Shown: piece after piece, positions 9,339 through 16,521 of the stretch
Numbering within the stretch: position 1 is the stretch's first letter
Layout of the letters: the number at the start of each line of letters is the position of its first letter
Origin: Arthrobacter sp. CDRTa11
GTDB lineage: Bacteria > Actinomycetota > Actinomycetes > Actinomycetales > Micrococcaceae
Length of the DNA: 64,000 nucleotides
NCBI RefSeq assembly: GCF_026427775.1
Contig: NZ_CP044532.1
Location: 1,736,001-1,800,000, forward strand
Direction of reading: 5' to 3'
Translations under genes and position numbers: made by a program
The notes under the pieces: model-generated
The model's database searches: none
The model's input: only the letters and a program-made list of their open reading frames with translations
What the model was told of the DNA's origin: nothing

Positions 9339-10568
9339 TCAGGTCCGCGCGGGCAGGCGGCCAACACCCTCCACGAGTTCCGGCTGCTTGCCGCAGAGCG
9401 CTATGCGTACCCAGCCCTCGCCAATGGACCCAAAGGCGGTTCCCGGCGCAAACGACACCCCCGACTCGGCGAGGAACCGGCGGGTCCAGGCCCGCACGTC
9501 GCCGTCGCTGACGTGGCTGACATCCGCCCAGAGGTAAAAGGCACCCTGTGCACTGAGATACGGGATTCCCTTGGCGTCCAGGACAGCGGAAGCGGCGTCC
9601 CGGTTGGCCCGGTAATGCTTGTGTGCCTGCTCCACATAGTCCTGGGGACCCGTCAGTGCCGCGAGCGCGGCATATTGGGACGGTGAGGCGACACAGGAAA
9701 CGATCGCCTCCATCACATTGTTCATTTTCTGCTCCAGGCCGGGCGGGCAGACGAGGGCGCCGATCCTGAGCCCTGTCAGGCCGTAGGTCTTGGAGAGGGT
9801 CAAGGAGGTGAAGACCCTCGCCTCGCCCGGAACGTCGCTGTCGAACCGGGCAGCGCTCACGTGCGGAACATCGTAGGTGAAGGCTTCATAGCATTCGTCC
9901 GAGATGATCCAGAGATCGTGCCGGCGGGCCAGCTCAACGAGGTCGCGGGTCAGGTCCTTACGCAGGACTGCTCCGAGGGGATTGGACGGGGAGTTCAGCA
10001 TCAGCACCCTGGTGCGGTCCGTGATGAGGGCCTCGACGTCCTGGAGCCGGGGCTGGAAATTCTGGTCCGGATACAACGGGTATCCCACCGGAACAGCGTT
10101 CAGGAGCCGGCTGGTCATGGCGAAGGTGGGGTAACCGGGATTCGGGATCAGGATTTCATCCCCTGGCGCGAGGAGGAGGCTCATGGCAAGGTGCAGGCCC
10201 TGCTGGGCGCCGGCCACCACATAGACGCGGTCGGCGGCGATGCTGCTTTGGTTGCCTGCGCCTGACAGTTGGCCCGCGCCTGACTGGTTGCCCGCGACGG
10301 TCAGGTTGCCGGCGTCGATCCCCGCTCGGAACCGGGCCGCGAAGGCTTCACGCAGGGCGGGAATACCGGCGTTTGGCGTGTAGTTTGTCTCGTCCCGATC
10401 AAGGCATGCCATTCCGGCGTCCAGCACATGGCGGGGGAGCGGGAAGCCCGGTTCACCGATGCTCAGGACGATCGCTTCAGGATGACGCCAAGCGGCCTCA
10501 GTGATTTCGCGGATCTGGTTGACGGGGACGTTCCGCACATGGGCAGCAAGCTCAGGCATGCCTGCCAT
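9339..10568 (-). CDS. PLP-dependent class I/II aminotransferase
   Basis: Fold-type I aminotransferase of about 409 residues. Visible are the N-terminal VLSIGEPGFPLP, the cofactor-binding NSPSNPLG, DECYEAFTYD, and the Schiff-base lysine in SLTLSKTYGLTGLRIG. The C-terminal arginine for carboxylate binding is likely in GWVRIALCG. The substrate cannot be told from sequence. An insertion, AGNQSGAGQLSGAGNQS, breaks the otherwise normal family sequence before the DRVYVVAGAQQG strand and comes from three 18-bp tandem units. The start is ATG 10568 or ATG 10559. It is divergent from truB, with about 70 bases between. Confidence 0.88.
   Translation of the reverse strand: MAGMPELAAHVRNVPVNQIREITEAAWRHPEAIVLSIGEPGFPLPRHVLDAGMACLDRDETNYTPNAGIPALREAFAARFRAGIDAGNLTVAGNQSGAGQLSGAGNQSSIAADRVYVVAGAQQGLHLAMSLLLAPGDEILIPNPGYPTFAMTSRLLNAVPVGYPLYPDQNFQPRLQDVEALITDRTRVLMLNSPSNPLGAVLRKDLTRDLVELARRHDLWIISDECYEAFTYDVPHVSAARFDSDVPGEARVFTSLTLSKTYGLTGLRIGALVCPPGLEQKMNNVMEAIVSCVASPSQYAALAALTGPQDYVEQAHKHYRANRDAASAVLDAKGIPYLSAQGAFYLWADVSHVSDGDVRAWTRRFLAESGVSFAPGTAFGSIGEGWVRIALCGKQPELVEGVGRLPART
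10242..10295. repeat. Three in-frame 18-bp tandem units inside the aminotransferase gene
   Basis: Units lie at 10242-10259, 10260-10277 and 10278-10295 and share a GCCTGAC...TTG.CC.GC pattern on the plus strand. They add a Gly/Ala/Asn/Gln/Ser loop to the protein. Confidence 0.8.
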
Positions 10569-10625
10569 CCTAGCCGCCCCGTTGGGTCCCGCGACGAGGT
10601 GGGCAGGCGGCGCGAGCAGCGCCGA

Positions 10626-10641
10626 TATACTGGGAGGCGTG
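10626..10641 (+). promoter_or_regulatory. Leaderless promoter: TATACT seven bases before the truB GTG
   Basis: TATACT at 10626-10631 precedes GTG 10639. GGGAGG lies between them but is only one base from the GTG, too close to act as a normal ribosome site. Confidence 0.55.
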
Positions 10642-11580
10642 CTTTCTGGACTGGTGATAGTGGACAAACCGCAGGGATGGACCAGCCATGATGTGGTTGG
10701 CCGGATGCGGCGACTCGCCGGTACCCGGAAAGTGGGGCATGCGGGAACCCTTGACCCCATGGCCACCGGTGTCCTGGTGGTGGGCATCAACAAGGCGACC
10801 CGGCTGCTCACCTACATCGTGGGCACGTCCAAGACGTACACGGCAACCATCCGCCTGGGCCAGTCCACCATTACCGACGACGCCGAAGGTGACGTGATCG
10901 CGTCCATCAGCGCCGCCGCCGTCGCCGATGAGGAAATCCACGACGGCGTGGCCGCCCTCACCGGCCAGATCCAGCAGGTGCCCAGCAGCGTCAGCGCCAT
11001 TAAGGTCAACGGGGAACGGGCGTATGCACGCGTACGGTCCGGCGAAGACGTGAAACTCGCGGCGCGGCCCGTCACCATCCACCGGTTCGAGGTACACAGC
11101 ATCCGGCGGGAGTCAGGGACTGGCGTTGTGGACGTGGACGTCACGGTGGAGTGTTCCTCGGGTACCTACATCCGTGCCCTGGCGCGGGACCTTGGTGATG
11201 CGCTGGGCGTAGGCGGGCATCTGACCGCGCTCCGCCGTACCCACGTGGGCCCGTACTCCCTGGACCAGGCCCGGACCCTGGAGCAGCTGGCCGAAGAACT
11301 CCAGGTACTCGAGATGTCCCAAGCCGCCCGCGCGCTGATGCCCAACAGGGAACTCACAGCGGATGAAACCACTGAGATCTCTTTCGGCCGCCGGATCCCA
11401 GCCGGCTCACCGGCAGGAGATCCGCTGGCTGCAACGGTGGAGAGCCCGGCCGCTGCCTTTGCCCCAGACGGAAGCCTGGTGGCGCTGTTGGCTGATTCCG
11501 GCAGCTTTGCCAAGCCAGTGCTGGTGTTCGCACCCGGCAACGCCACCGCGCCCGGCAACGCCACAAGCCAGGGGACATAG
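10639..11580 (+). CDS. truB: tRNA pseudouridine(55) synthase TruB
   Basis: Makes pseudouridine 55 in the T-loop of tRNAs. The 313-residue protein starts LSGLVIVDKPQGWTSHDVV, has the GHAGTLDPMATGVL block holding the catalytic aspartate near residue 42, and continues with YTATIRLG, QVPSSVSAIKVNGERAYARVR, ECSSGTYIRALARDLG and GGHLTALRRTHVGPY. A C-terminal domain of lower conservation follows. The GTG at 10639 gives the standard family N-terminus. The next gene begins 2 bases after the stop. Confidence 0.96.
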   Translation: MLSGLVIVDKPQGWTSHDVVGRMRRLAGTRKVGHAGTLDPMATGVLVVGINKATRLLTYIVGTSKTYTATIRLGQSTITDDAEGDVIASISAAAVADEEIHDGVAALTGQIQQVPSSVSAIKVNGERAYARVRSGEDVKLAARPVTIHRFEVHSIRRESGTGVVDVDVTVECSSGTYIRALARDLGDALGVGGHLTALRRTHVGPYSLDQARTLEQLAEELQVLEMSQAARALMPNRELTADETTEISFGRRIPAGSPAGDPLAATVESPAAAFAPDGSLVALLADSGSFAKPVLVFAPGNATAPGNATSQGT

Positions 11581-11582
11581 GC

Positions 11583-11936
11583 GTGGACGCATACTTCTAC
11601 ATCATTCTTGTGGTCGGTCTTATCTCGACCGGTATCTGCCTGGTGGCGGGGATCGCCAAAAAGGCCCCCAACGACATCACCATCCTGTCGGTGGCCGCAG
11701 TGGAAGTCGCCCTGGTGGTATACCTCGTGGGATCCATCGTCAGGGTCATCGCGGGTGAGCCGATCGCGGGGGAGGCCTGGGAGTTCTGGGGTTACCTTGC
11801 CACCGCGATGCTCCTGCCGCCCGCCGCCGTCTACTGGTCCATCCTGGAACGGACCCGGTGGAGCAATTTTGTCCTGGCCGCCGTCGGCATCACCGCCCTG
11901 GTGATGGCCGCCCGAATGAACCAGATCTGGTACTGA
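11583..11936 (+). CDS. Small integral membrane protein, unknown function
   Basis: A 117-residue, almost wholly hydrophobic protein with about four membrane segments: residues 3-24, 33-56, 68-84 and 94-110. It carries the short loops AKKAPND and ERTRWSN. I do not recognise a functional family. The GTG start lies 2 bases after truB and its stop is 1 base before the next membrane protein gene, so it is the middle member of an operon. The pairing of two small membrane proteins suggests they act together, which is inference. Confidence 0.75.
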   Translation: MDAYFYIILVVGLISTGICLVAGIAKKAPNDITILSVAAVEVALVVYLVGSIVRVIAGEPIAGEAWEFWGYLATAMLLPPAAVYWSILERTRWSNFVLAAVGITALVMAARMNQIWY

Positions 11937-11937
11937 A

Positions 11938-12417
11938 GTGGAAGAAGCCCGTCCCGTGAAATCACAGCAGCAATCGACGCCGGGGAATGTATCCGCACAA
12001 GGCAAGGACACACGCAACACCGGACCCGGCCGCCTGCTGATCGCTGTTTACGCAGTGTTCGCCATTTCGGCCACCGCCCGCGCCGGCTACCAAATCCTCA
12101 CGAAATTCTCCGAGGCTCCGCTGGCCTACCTGCTTTCCGCCTTCGCGGCTTTGGTGTACCTCGTGGCCACCGTCTCCCTGGCCAAGCCGGGCCGCACCTG
12201 GTTCAAAGTGTCCGTAGCGGCCGTTCTGGTGGAACTCGTGGGCGTGTTGGTGGTGGGAGCCCTGAGTCTCTTCGATCCCATCCAGTTCCCGCACGAAACC
12301 GTCTGGTCCCTCTTCGGCCGCGGCTACGCCTTCATCCCGCTGCTGCTGCCCATTCTGGGCCTGGTATGGCTGTACCGGCGGCGGCCCGGCAGCCGTCCGT
12401 CCACCGGCAAGGGTTAG
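11938..12417 (+). CDS. Four-helix membrane protein, unknown function
   Basis: A 159-residue protein with a polar N-terminus of about 30 residues, then four hydrophobic segments: LLIAVYAVFAISATARAGY, LAYLLSAFAALVYLVATVSL, VSVAAVLVELVGVLVVGAL and YAFIPLLLPILGLVWLYR. It ends in a basic tail. The layout resembles small actinobacterial membrane proteins often found near ribF and truB; no activity can be assigned. The GTG start follows the previous gene by one base. Confidence 0.75.
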   Translation: MEEARPVKSQQQSTPGNVSAQGKDTRNTGPGRLLIAVYAVFAISATARAGYQILTKFSEAPLAYLLSAFAALVYLVATVSLAKPGRTWFKVSVAAVLVELVGVLVVGALSLFDPIQFPHETVWSLFGRGYAFIPLLLPILGLVWLYRRRPGSRPSTGKG

Positions 12418-12486
12418 CATCATCGGCCCAAGGGGCGGTCCGGGCAGGTGCTGTGACACAAGGACTGGCACAGCCTGCTTTGCGGG

Positions 12487-12492
12487 TAATCT
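12487..12492 (+). promoter_or_regulatory. Candidate -10 box (TAATCT) for ribF
   Basis: TAATCT lies about 65 bases before the preferred ribF start. No RFN/FMN riboswitch can be recognised in the gap between 12418 and 12558. Confidence 0.35.
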
Positions 12493-12558
12493 TAGAGAGT
12501 TCCGGCGCCGGCAGGGTTCCGGGACATGTCAGTATCAGGCAGTAAAAAGGCGAGGGTG

Positions 12559-13542
12559 ATGGTCAACATCTGGAACGATCCGTCCGAGGTCCCGGCGGAC
12601 TTCGGTCCCTCCGTTGTCACCTTCGGCAACTTCGACGGCGTCCACCGTGGCCACCAGCAGGTGCTGTCCCAGCTCATCCGCTCAGCCCGCCTGAACAGGA
12701 CCAAAGCCGTGGCGGTGACGTTTGATCCACACCCGGCAGTGGTTCATCGGCCCGAGTCTGCGCCTGAGATGATTATGGGCCTGGAGGACAAGCTGGAGGC
12801 GCTGGGGGAGTTGGGCCTTGATGCCATCCTGGTGATGAAATATTCGCTGGAACTCGCCAGCCTCACCCCTGAAGAATTCGTGCGCCAGGTGCTGGTGGAC
12901 AGCCTTCACGCCAGCCACGTGGTGATCGGTCACGATGCCCGGTTCGGCCGTGGGAACTCCGGCGATCTTGACACCATGAAAAAGCTAGGCCAGCAGTTTG
13001 GCTTTGACGTCCAGGTCATCAGCGAGTTCGGCTCCGAAGGCTTCCCCCTGCACGACGACGACGGGACGGACCGGCGCTGCTCCTCCACCTGGGTGCGCGA
13101 GGCATTGCGGGAAGGTGACGTGGCAACGGCCGGCGCAGTACTGGGCCGTCCGCACCGAATGCGCGGCGAAGTGGTGCACGGTGCCGCCCGCGGCCGTGCC
13201 CTGGGATTTCCCACGGCCAACCTGGCCCCGAATGCCAGCGGACTGATCCCCGCAGACGGGATTTACGCGGGCTGGCTTGTTGACCAGGCCGGCACCCGCT
13301 GGCCGGCTGCGATTTCCGTGGGGTCAAATCCCACGTTCGACGGCGTCAGCCGGCAGGTTGAGGCCCACGTGATCGACCGTCCCCATGAGGCCGTGGAGGA
13401 CTTCGATCTGTACGGCCAGACAGTAGTTGTCGAGTTCGTGGCCCGGCTCCGTGGCATGGTGGCGTACCGTGGGCCTGAGGCGCTCGTTGACCAGATGCGC
13501 CTGGACGTGGTCCAGGCTCACGATCTCCTGGTCCGGCGCTGA
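12559..13542 (+). CDS. ribF: Bifunctional riboflavin kinase/FAD synthetase
   Basis: Converts riboflavin to FMN and FMN to FAD. The N-terminal adenylyltransferase domain shows VVTFGNFDGVHRGHQQVL (nucleotidyltransferase HxGH-like motif), VVIGHDARFGRGNSGD and RCSSTWVREAL. The C-terminal flavokinase domain shows RPHRMRGEVVHGAARGRALGFPTANL, GIYAGW, VGSNPTFDG and VEAHVID. The length of 327 residues is normal. ATG 12559 gives the usual short N-terminus with GAGGG just upstream; ATG 12526 is possible. Confidence 0.96.
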   Translation: MVNIWNDPSEVPADFGPSVVTFGNFDGVHRGHQQVLSQLIRSARLNRTKAVAVTFDPHPAVVHRPESAPEMIMGLEDKLEALGELGLDAILVMKYSLELASLTPEEFVRQVLVDSLHASHVVIGHDARFGRGNSGDLDTMKKLGQQFGFDVQVISEFGSEGFPLHDDDGTDRRCSSTWVREALREGDVATAGAVLGRPHRMRGEVVHGAARGRALGFPTANLAPNASGLIPADGIYAGWLVDQAGTRWPAAISVGSNPTFDGVSRQVEAHVIDRPHEAVEDFDLYGQTVVVEFVARLRGMVAYRGPEALVDQMRLDVVQAHDLLVRR

Positions 13543-13590
13543 CTGGCCTGAACGGGATCAACCGCAGCCATCAATGAGGAAGGCAGCACC

Positions 13591-14445
13591 GTGTCCGTAG
13601 AGAAGAACACCAGGAAACTGGATAAAGGCATCGTGCGGGATTTCAGCTCCCGGATGAGCTACGCCTCCTATTTGCAGCTGCCCACCCTCCTCAGTGCGCA
13701 GCAACCTGTCAGCCGTCCCGAACACCATGACGAGCTGCTGTTCATCATCCAGCACCAGACCACTGAGCTCTGGCTGAAACTGGTGCTGCACGAGCTCCGG
13801 AGCGCGGCCGCGTGGCTGCGTGAGGACGATCTCGGCGCCGCGCTGAAGGGCATCGCCAGGGTCAAACACATCCAGAAGACGCTGACCGAGCAATGGTCCG
13901 TCCTGGCAACCCTGACCCCCACCGAGTACTCCCAGTTTCGGGGTTTCCTGGGCAACTCATCGGGCTTCCAGTCCAGCCAGTACCGTGCGGTGGAGTTTGT
14001 CCTGGGGAACAAGAACCGGAAGATGCTTCCCGTCTTTGAGTCGGACCCGGAAGCACATCAGATGCTGGAAGGGCTGCTCAACGCCCCCAGCATCTACGAC
14101 GAGTTCCTGGCCTACCTGGCAAGGCAGGGCCTGGACGTGCCGCAGGCGGTCCTGGAACGCGACGTCACCCGGGCCCACGAATTCACTCCCGAGTTGGTGC
14201 CGCTGTTCAAGCACATCTACGAGAACCCGGCGGAGAATTGGGGTGCCTACGAGGCGTGCGAAGAACTCGTTGACCTGGAGGACAACTTCCAGCTCTGGCG
14301 GTTCCGCCACCTGCGCACGGTACAGCGCACCATCGGCATGAAGACGGGCACCGGAGGTTCCACCGGCGCCGCCTTCCTGCAAAAGGCGCTGGAGCTGACG
14401 TTCTTCCCTGAACTCTTCGCCGTCCGGACGGAGATCGGCCAGTGA
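13591..14445 (+). CDS. kynA: Tryptophan 2,3-dioxygenase
   Basis: Heme enzyme that opens the indole ring of L-tryptophan to N-formylkynurenine, the first step of the kynurenine pathway. The 284-residue protein has the family blocks YASYLQLPTLLSAQ, EHHDELLFIIQHQTTELWLKL (the HH pair and following region line the heme pocket), GNSSGFQSSQYR, and the C-terminal FRHLRTVQRTIGMKTGTGGS, where the histidine is the expected heme ligand. GTG start with GAGGAAGG upstream. Its stop overlaps the kynU start. No arylformamidase gene is seen nearby. Confidence 0.96.
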   Translation: MSVEKNTRKLDKGIVRDFSSRMSYASYLQLPTLLSAQQPVSRPEHHDELLFIIQHQTTELWLKLVLHELRSAAAWLREDDLGAALKGIARVKHIQKTLTEQWSVLATLTPTEYSQFRGFLGNSSGFQSSQYRAVEFVLGNKNRKMLPVFESDPEAHQMLEGLLNAPSIYDEFLAYLARQGLDVPQAVLERDVTRAHEFTPELVPLFKHIYENPAENWGAYEACEELVDLEDNFQLWRFRHLRTVQRTIGMKTGTGGSTGAAFLQKALELTFFPELFAVRTEIGQ

Positions 14446-15701
14446 GCGGGGAATCGCAGGCAACGGTGGAAAATTCCGCCGCCGGTGCCCTCCTTCGGCG
14501 GGCCGGGCAGCTTGATGCCCAGGACCCGCTGGCACACTACCGGGACCTGTTCATCGGCACGGACACCGACCTCTCCTACCTGGACGGCAATTCCCTGGGA
14601 CGTCCGCTCAAGAGGACGCCGGAGGACATCAGCGACTTCATCCACAAAGGCTGGGGCGGCCGGCTGATCCGGGGCTGGGACGAGGAATGGCTGGAGCTGC
14701 CGCAGGGCATCGGCGACCAACTGGGCAGGGCGGTGCTGGGTGCCGCTCCAGGGCAGACGATTATCGCCGATTCCACCACCGTGGTTCTTTACAAGCTCAT
14801 CCGCGCCGCGCTGGCCGCGGTGACCGATCCTGGCCGCACTGAGATTGTCCTGGACACGGACAACTTTCCCACCGACCGCTACCTGGTGGAGGGCATCGCC
14901 CGCGAGGAAGGCCTCTCGCTGCGGTGGATTGAAGCCGATCCGTCGTCCGGGGTCACCCCCGAACAGGTGAGGCAGGCGGCCGGGCCGGCTACCGCCGTCG
15001 TACTTTTGAGCCATGTGGCGTACAGGTCAGGGTTCCTCGCCGATCTGCCGGCCATCACGGAGGCCGCCCACGATGCCGGAGCCCTGGTGGTGTGGGACCT
15101 CTGCCATTCAGCCGGTTCCGTGGAACTGGATCTTGACGGGTCAGACGTAGACTTTGCCGCCGGCTGTACGTACAAGTACCTCAACGGCGGACCCGGCTCA
15201 CCGGCATTCGCCTACATCAACAGCCGCCACCTGGCGTCATTCCGGCAGCCGATCTGGGGCTGGATGGGGCGCAAGGACGCCTTCGAAATGGGGCAGGGGT
15301 ATGAGCCTGCGGCGGGTATCCGGGGCTTCCTCAGCGGAACCCCGGCGATCTTCGGAATGCTGGCCATGCGCGGCACCCTGGACCTCATTGAAGAAGCCGG
15401 CATGGCAGCCGTCCGGGAGAAGTCGCTCAAACTCACCGCCTACGTAGTGGAACTGTTCGAAGAATGGCTTGAACCCCTGGGCGTGCAGCTGGCATCGCCG
15501 CGGAACCCGGAGCGCCGGGGCAGCCACATCACACTGGACCACCCTGAATTCCGGAACATCACTGCCACGCTGTGGGAGCAGGACGTCATTCCGGATTTCC
15601 GGGCTCCGCACGGCATCCGGATCGGGCTGTCTCCACTGAGTACCAGCTATGCAGAAGTCTTCCGTGGCATGGCGGCCATCCGGGACCAGCTTCGTCCCTA
15701 G
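14442..15701 (+). CDS. kynU: Kynureninase
   Basis: PLP enzyme that cleaves kynurenine to anthranilate and alanine. The 419-residue sequence shows LSYLDGNSLGRPLK, DSTTVVLYKLI, VLDTDNFPTDRY, VLLSHVAYRSG, VWDLCHSAG and the cofactor lysine in GCTYKYLNGGPGSPAF. WGWMGRKDAFEMGQGYEPAAGIRGFLSGTP and the C-terminal FRAPHGIRIGLSPLSTSY follow. It overlaps kynA by 4 bases, so the two are translationally coupled. Together they convert tryptophan towards anthranilate provided a formamidase exists elsewhere. Confidence 0.96.
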   Translation: MSGESQATVENSAAGALLRRAGQLDAQDPLAHYRDLFIGTDTDLSYLDGNSLGRPLKRTPEDISDFIHKGWGGRLIRGWDEEWLELPQGIGDQLGRAVLGAAPGQTIIADSTTVVLYKLIRAALAAVTDPGRTEIVLDTDNFPTDRYLVEGIAREEGLSLRWIEADPSSGVTPEQVRQAAGPATAVVLLSHVAYRSGFLADLPAITEAAHDAGALVVWDLCHSAGSVELDLDGSDVDFAAGCTYKYLNGGPGSPAFAYINSRHLASFRQPIWGWMGRKDAFEMGQGYEPAAGIRGFLSGTPAIFGMLAMRGTLDLIEEAGMAAVREKSLKLTAYVVELFEEWLEPLGVQLASPRNPERRGSHITLDHPEFRNITATLWEQDVIPDFRAPHGIRIGLSPLSTSYAEVFRGMAAIRDQLRP

Positions 15702-15737
15702 CCACCGGCCACGCTCACGCCAAGTATCCTTGTGCCC

Positions 15738-15811
15738 CGCCCTCTTGTGGGCGCAGGACCGTTTTCCGGCCAGAACGGGTTGTTTTCCGGCTGTTTTCCG
15801 GCCAGAGCGGG
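15738..15811. repeat. Short hairpin and GTTTTCCGG repeats after kynU
   Basis: CGCCC/GGGCG forms a small hairpin at 15738-15753. It is followed by GTTTTCCGGCCAGAACGGG (15761-15779), a partial GTTTTCCGG (15782-15790) and GTTTTCCGGCCAGAGCGGG (15793-15811). The two full copies differ at one base. They lie just upstream of the rpsO promoter candidate. Confidence 0.7.
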
Positions 15812-15819
15812 CTTCTGTT

Positions 15820-15849
15820 TCGACAAGATTGCAGCGCGGCCGCTAAACT
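15820..15849 (+). promoter_or_regulatory. rpsO: Candidate rpsO promoter
   Basis: TCGACA (15820-15825) and TAAACT (15844-15849) are separated by 18 bases. A start near 15856 would give a leader of about 150 bases before rpsO. Confidence 0.45.
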
Positions 15850-15896
15850 GAACGTTGGATCCGGCTGCAGTCCGTGGCGGCTGGTTCCTGCCATGC

Positions 15897-15998
15897 GTGA
15901 AAAACCCTGTTTTTCACGGAATTCTGCTTCGCCGGGATTCCGCGCTGGCAGACCCGGCAGTGAGTTACTGATTCGGGCCTCACGGCACATCAATAGGA
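15897..15998 (+). promoter_or_regulatory. Structured rpsO leader, possible S15 autoregulatory pseudoknot
   Basis: GTGAAAAA/TTTTTCAC (15897-15917) makes a perfect 8-bp hairpin. Nearer the gene, CCCG (15953-15956) can pair with CGGG (15974-15977, read antiparallel) while GTGAG (15960-15964) pairs with CTCAC (15979-15983). These stems interleave, which is a pseudoknot. CCCGGC (15953-15958) can alternatively pair with GCCGGG (15931-15936). AGGAG follows at about 15994. Autogenous S15 leaders are known in several phyla; this assignment is inferred. Confidence 0.45.
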
Positions 15999-16004
15999 GT
16001 TATT

Positions 16005-16274
16005 GTGGCACTTGACGCCGCTGTAAAGCAGTCCATCATCAAGGATTTCGCAACATCTGAGGCCGACACCGGTTCACCGGAGGTCCAGGTTGCAGTCCTG
16101 ACCCAGCGGATCAAGGATCTGACTGAGCACATGAAGGAGCACAAGCACGATTACCACACCCAGCGCGGTCTGCTGGCCATGGTTGGTCGTCGCAAGCGCA
16201 TGCTCACCTACCTCAAGAACACTGACATCGCCCGCTACCGTGCGCTCATCGAGCGTCTCGGCCTGCGCCGCTAG
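16005..16274 (+). CDS. rpsO: 30S ribosomal protein S15
   Basis: S15 binds 16S rRNA helices 20-22 early in platform assembly and forms a bridge to the 50S subunit. The 89-residue length is exact for the family, with the hallmark [27 protein letters not shown] and [22 protein letters not shown] and the ending [15 protein letters not shown] start after ATAGGAG with 8-9 base spacing. It lies directly upstream of pnp, the classic rpsO-pnp arrangement. Confidence 0.98.
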   Translation: MALDAAVKQSIIKDFATSEADTGSPEVQVAVLTQRIKDLTEHMKEHKHDYHTQRGLLAMVGRRKRMLTYLKNTDIARYRALIERLGLRR

Positions 16275-16282
16275 TCAGGCTT

Positions 16283-16320
16283 AAGGGGCGGCCCTTTCCT
16301 CCATGGAACGGGCCGCCTTC
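16283..16320 (+). terminator. Terminator/processing hairpin between rpsO and pnp
   Basis: GGCGGCCC (16287-16294) pairs with GGGCCGCC (16310-16317), with an inner TTCC/GGAA pair and outer G-T pairs, then TTCTTC. In other bacteria a hairpin at this place limits read-through and is an RNase target; the same role here is inferred. Confidence 0.65.
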
Positions 16321-16521
16321 TTCAGAAGAAAATTAAACAGGAGGATCAACCGCATCACGCATTCGCGGTCCTCGGTAGTGATCCCCGGGAACGGCTTCGA
16401 AGACTGAAGCCCCGGCCCGTGGGTCTCGATCGATGACCGGGTGCAGTGCAGGCCAGTAGACAGATGCTGGGCTGGGTTGATGCGGCTGGACTTCCGTGAA
16501 ACAGAAACGGAGGTGACTCTC

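Noticed and set aside
12418..12558. FMN riboswitch before ribF
   Set aside because: The gap is too short and lacks the conserved RFN elements.
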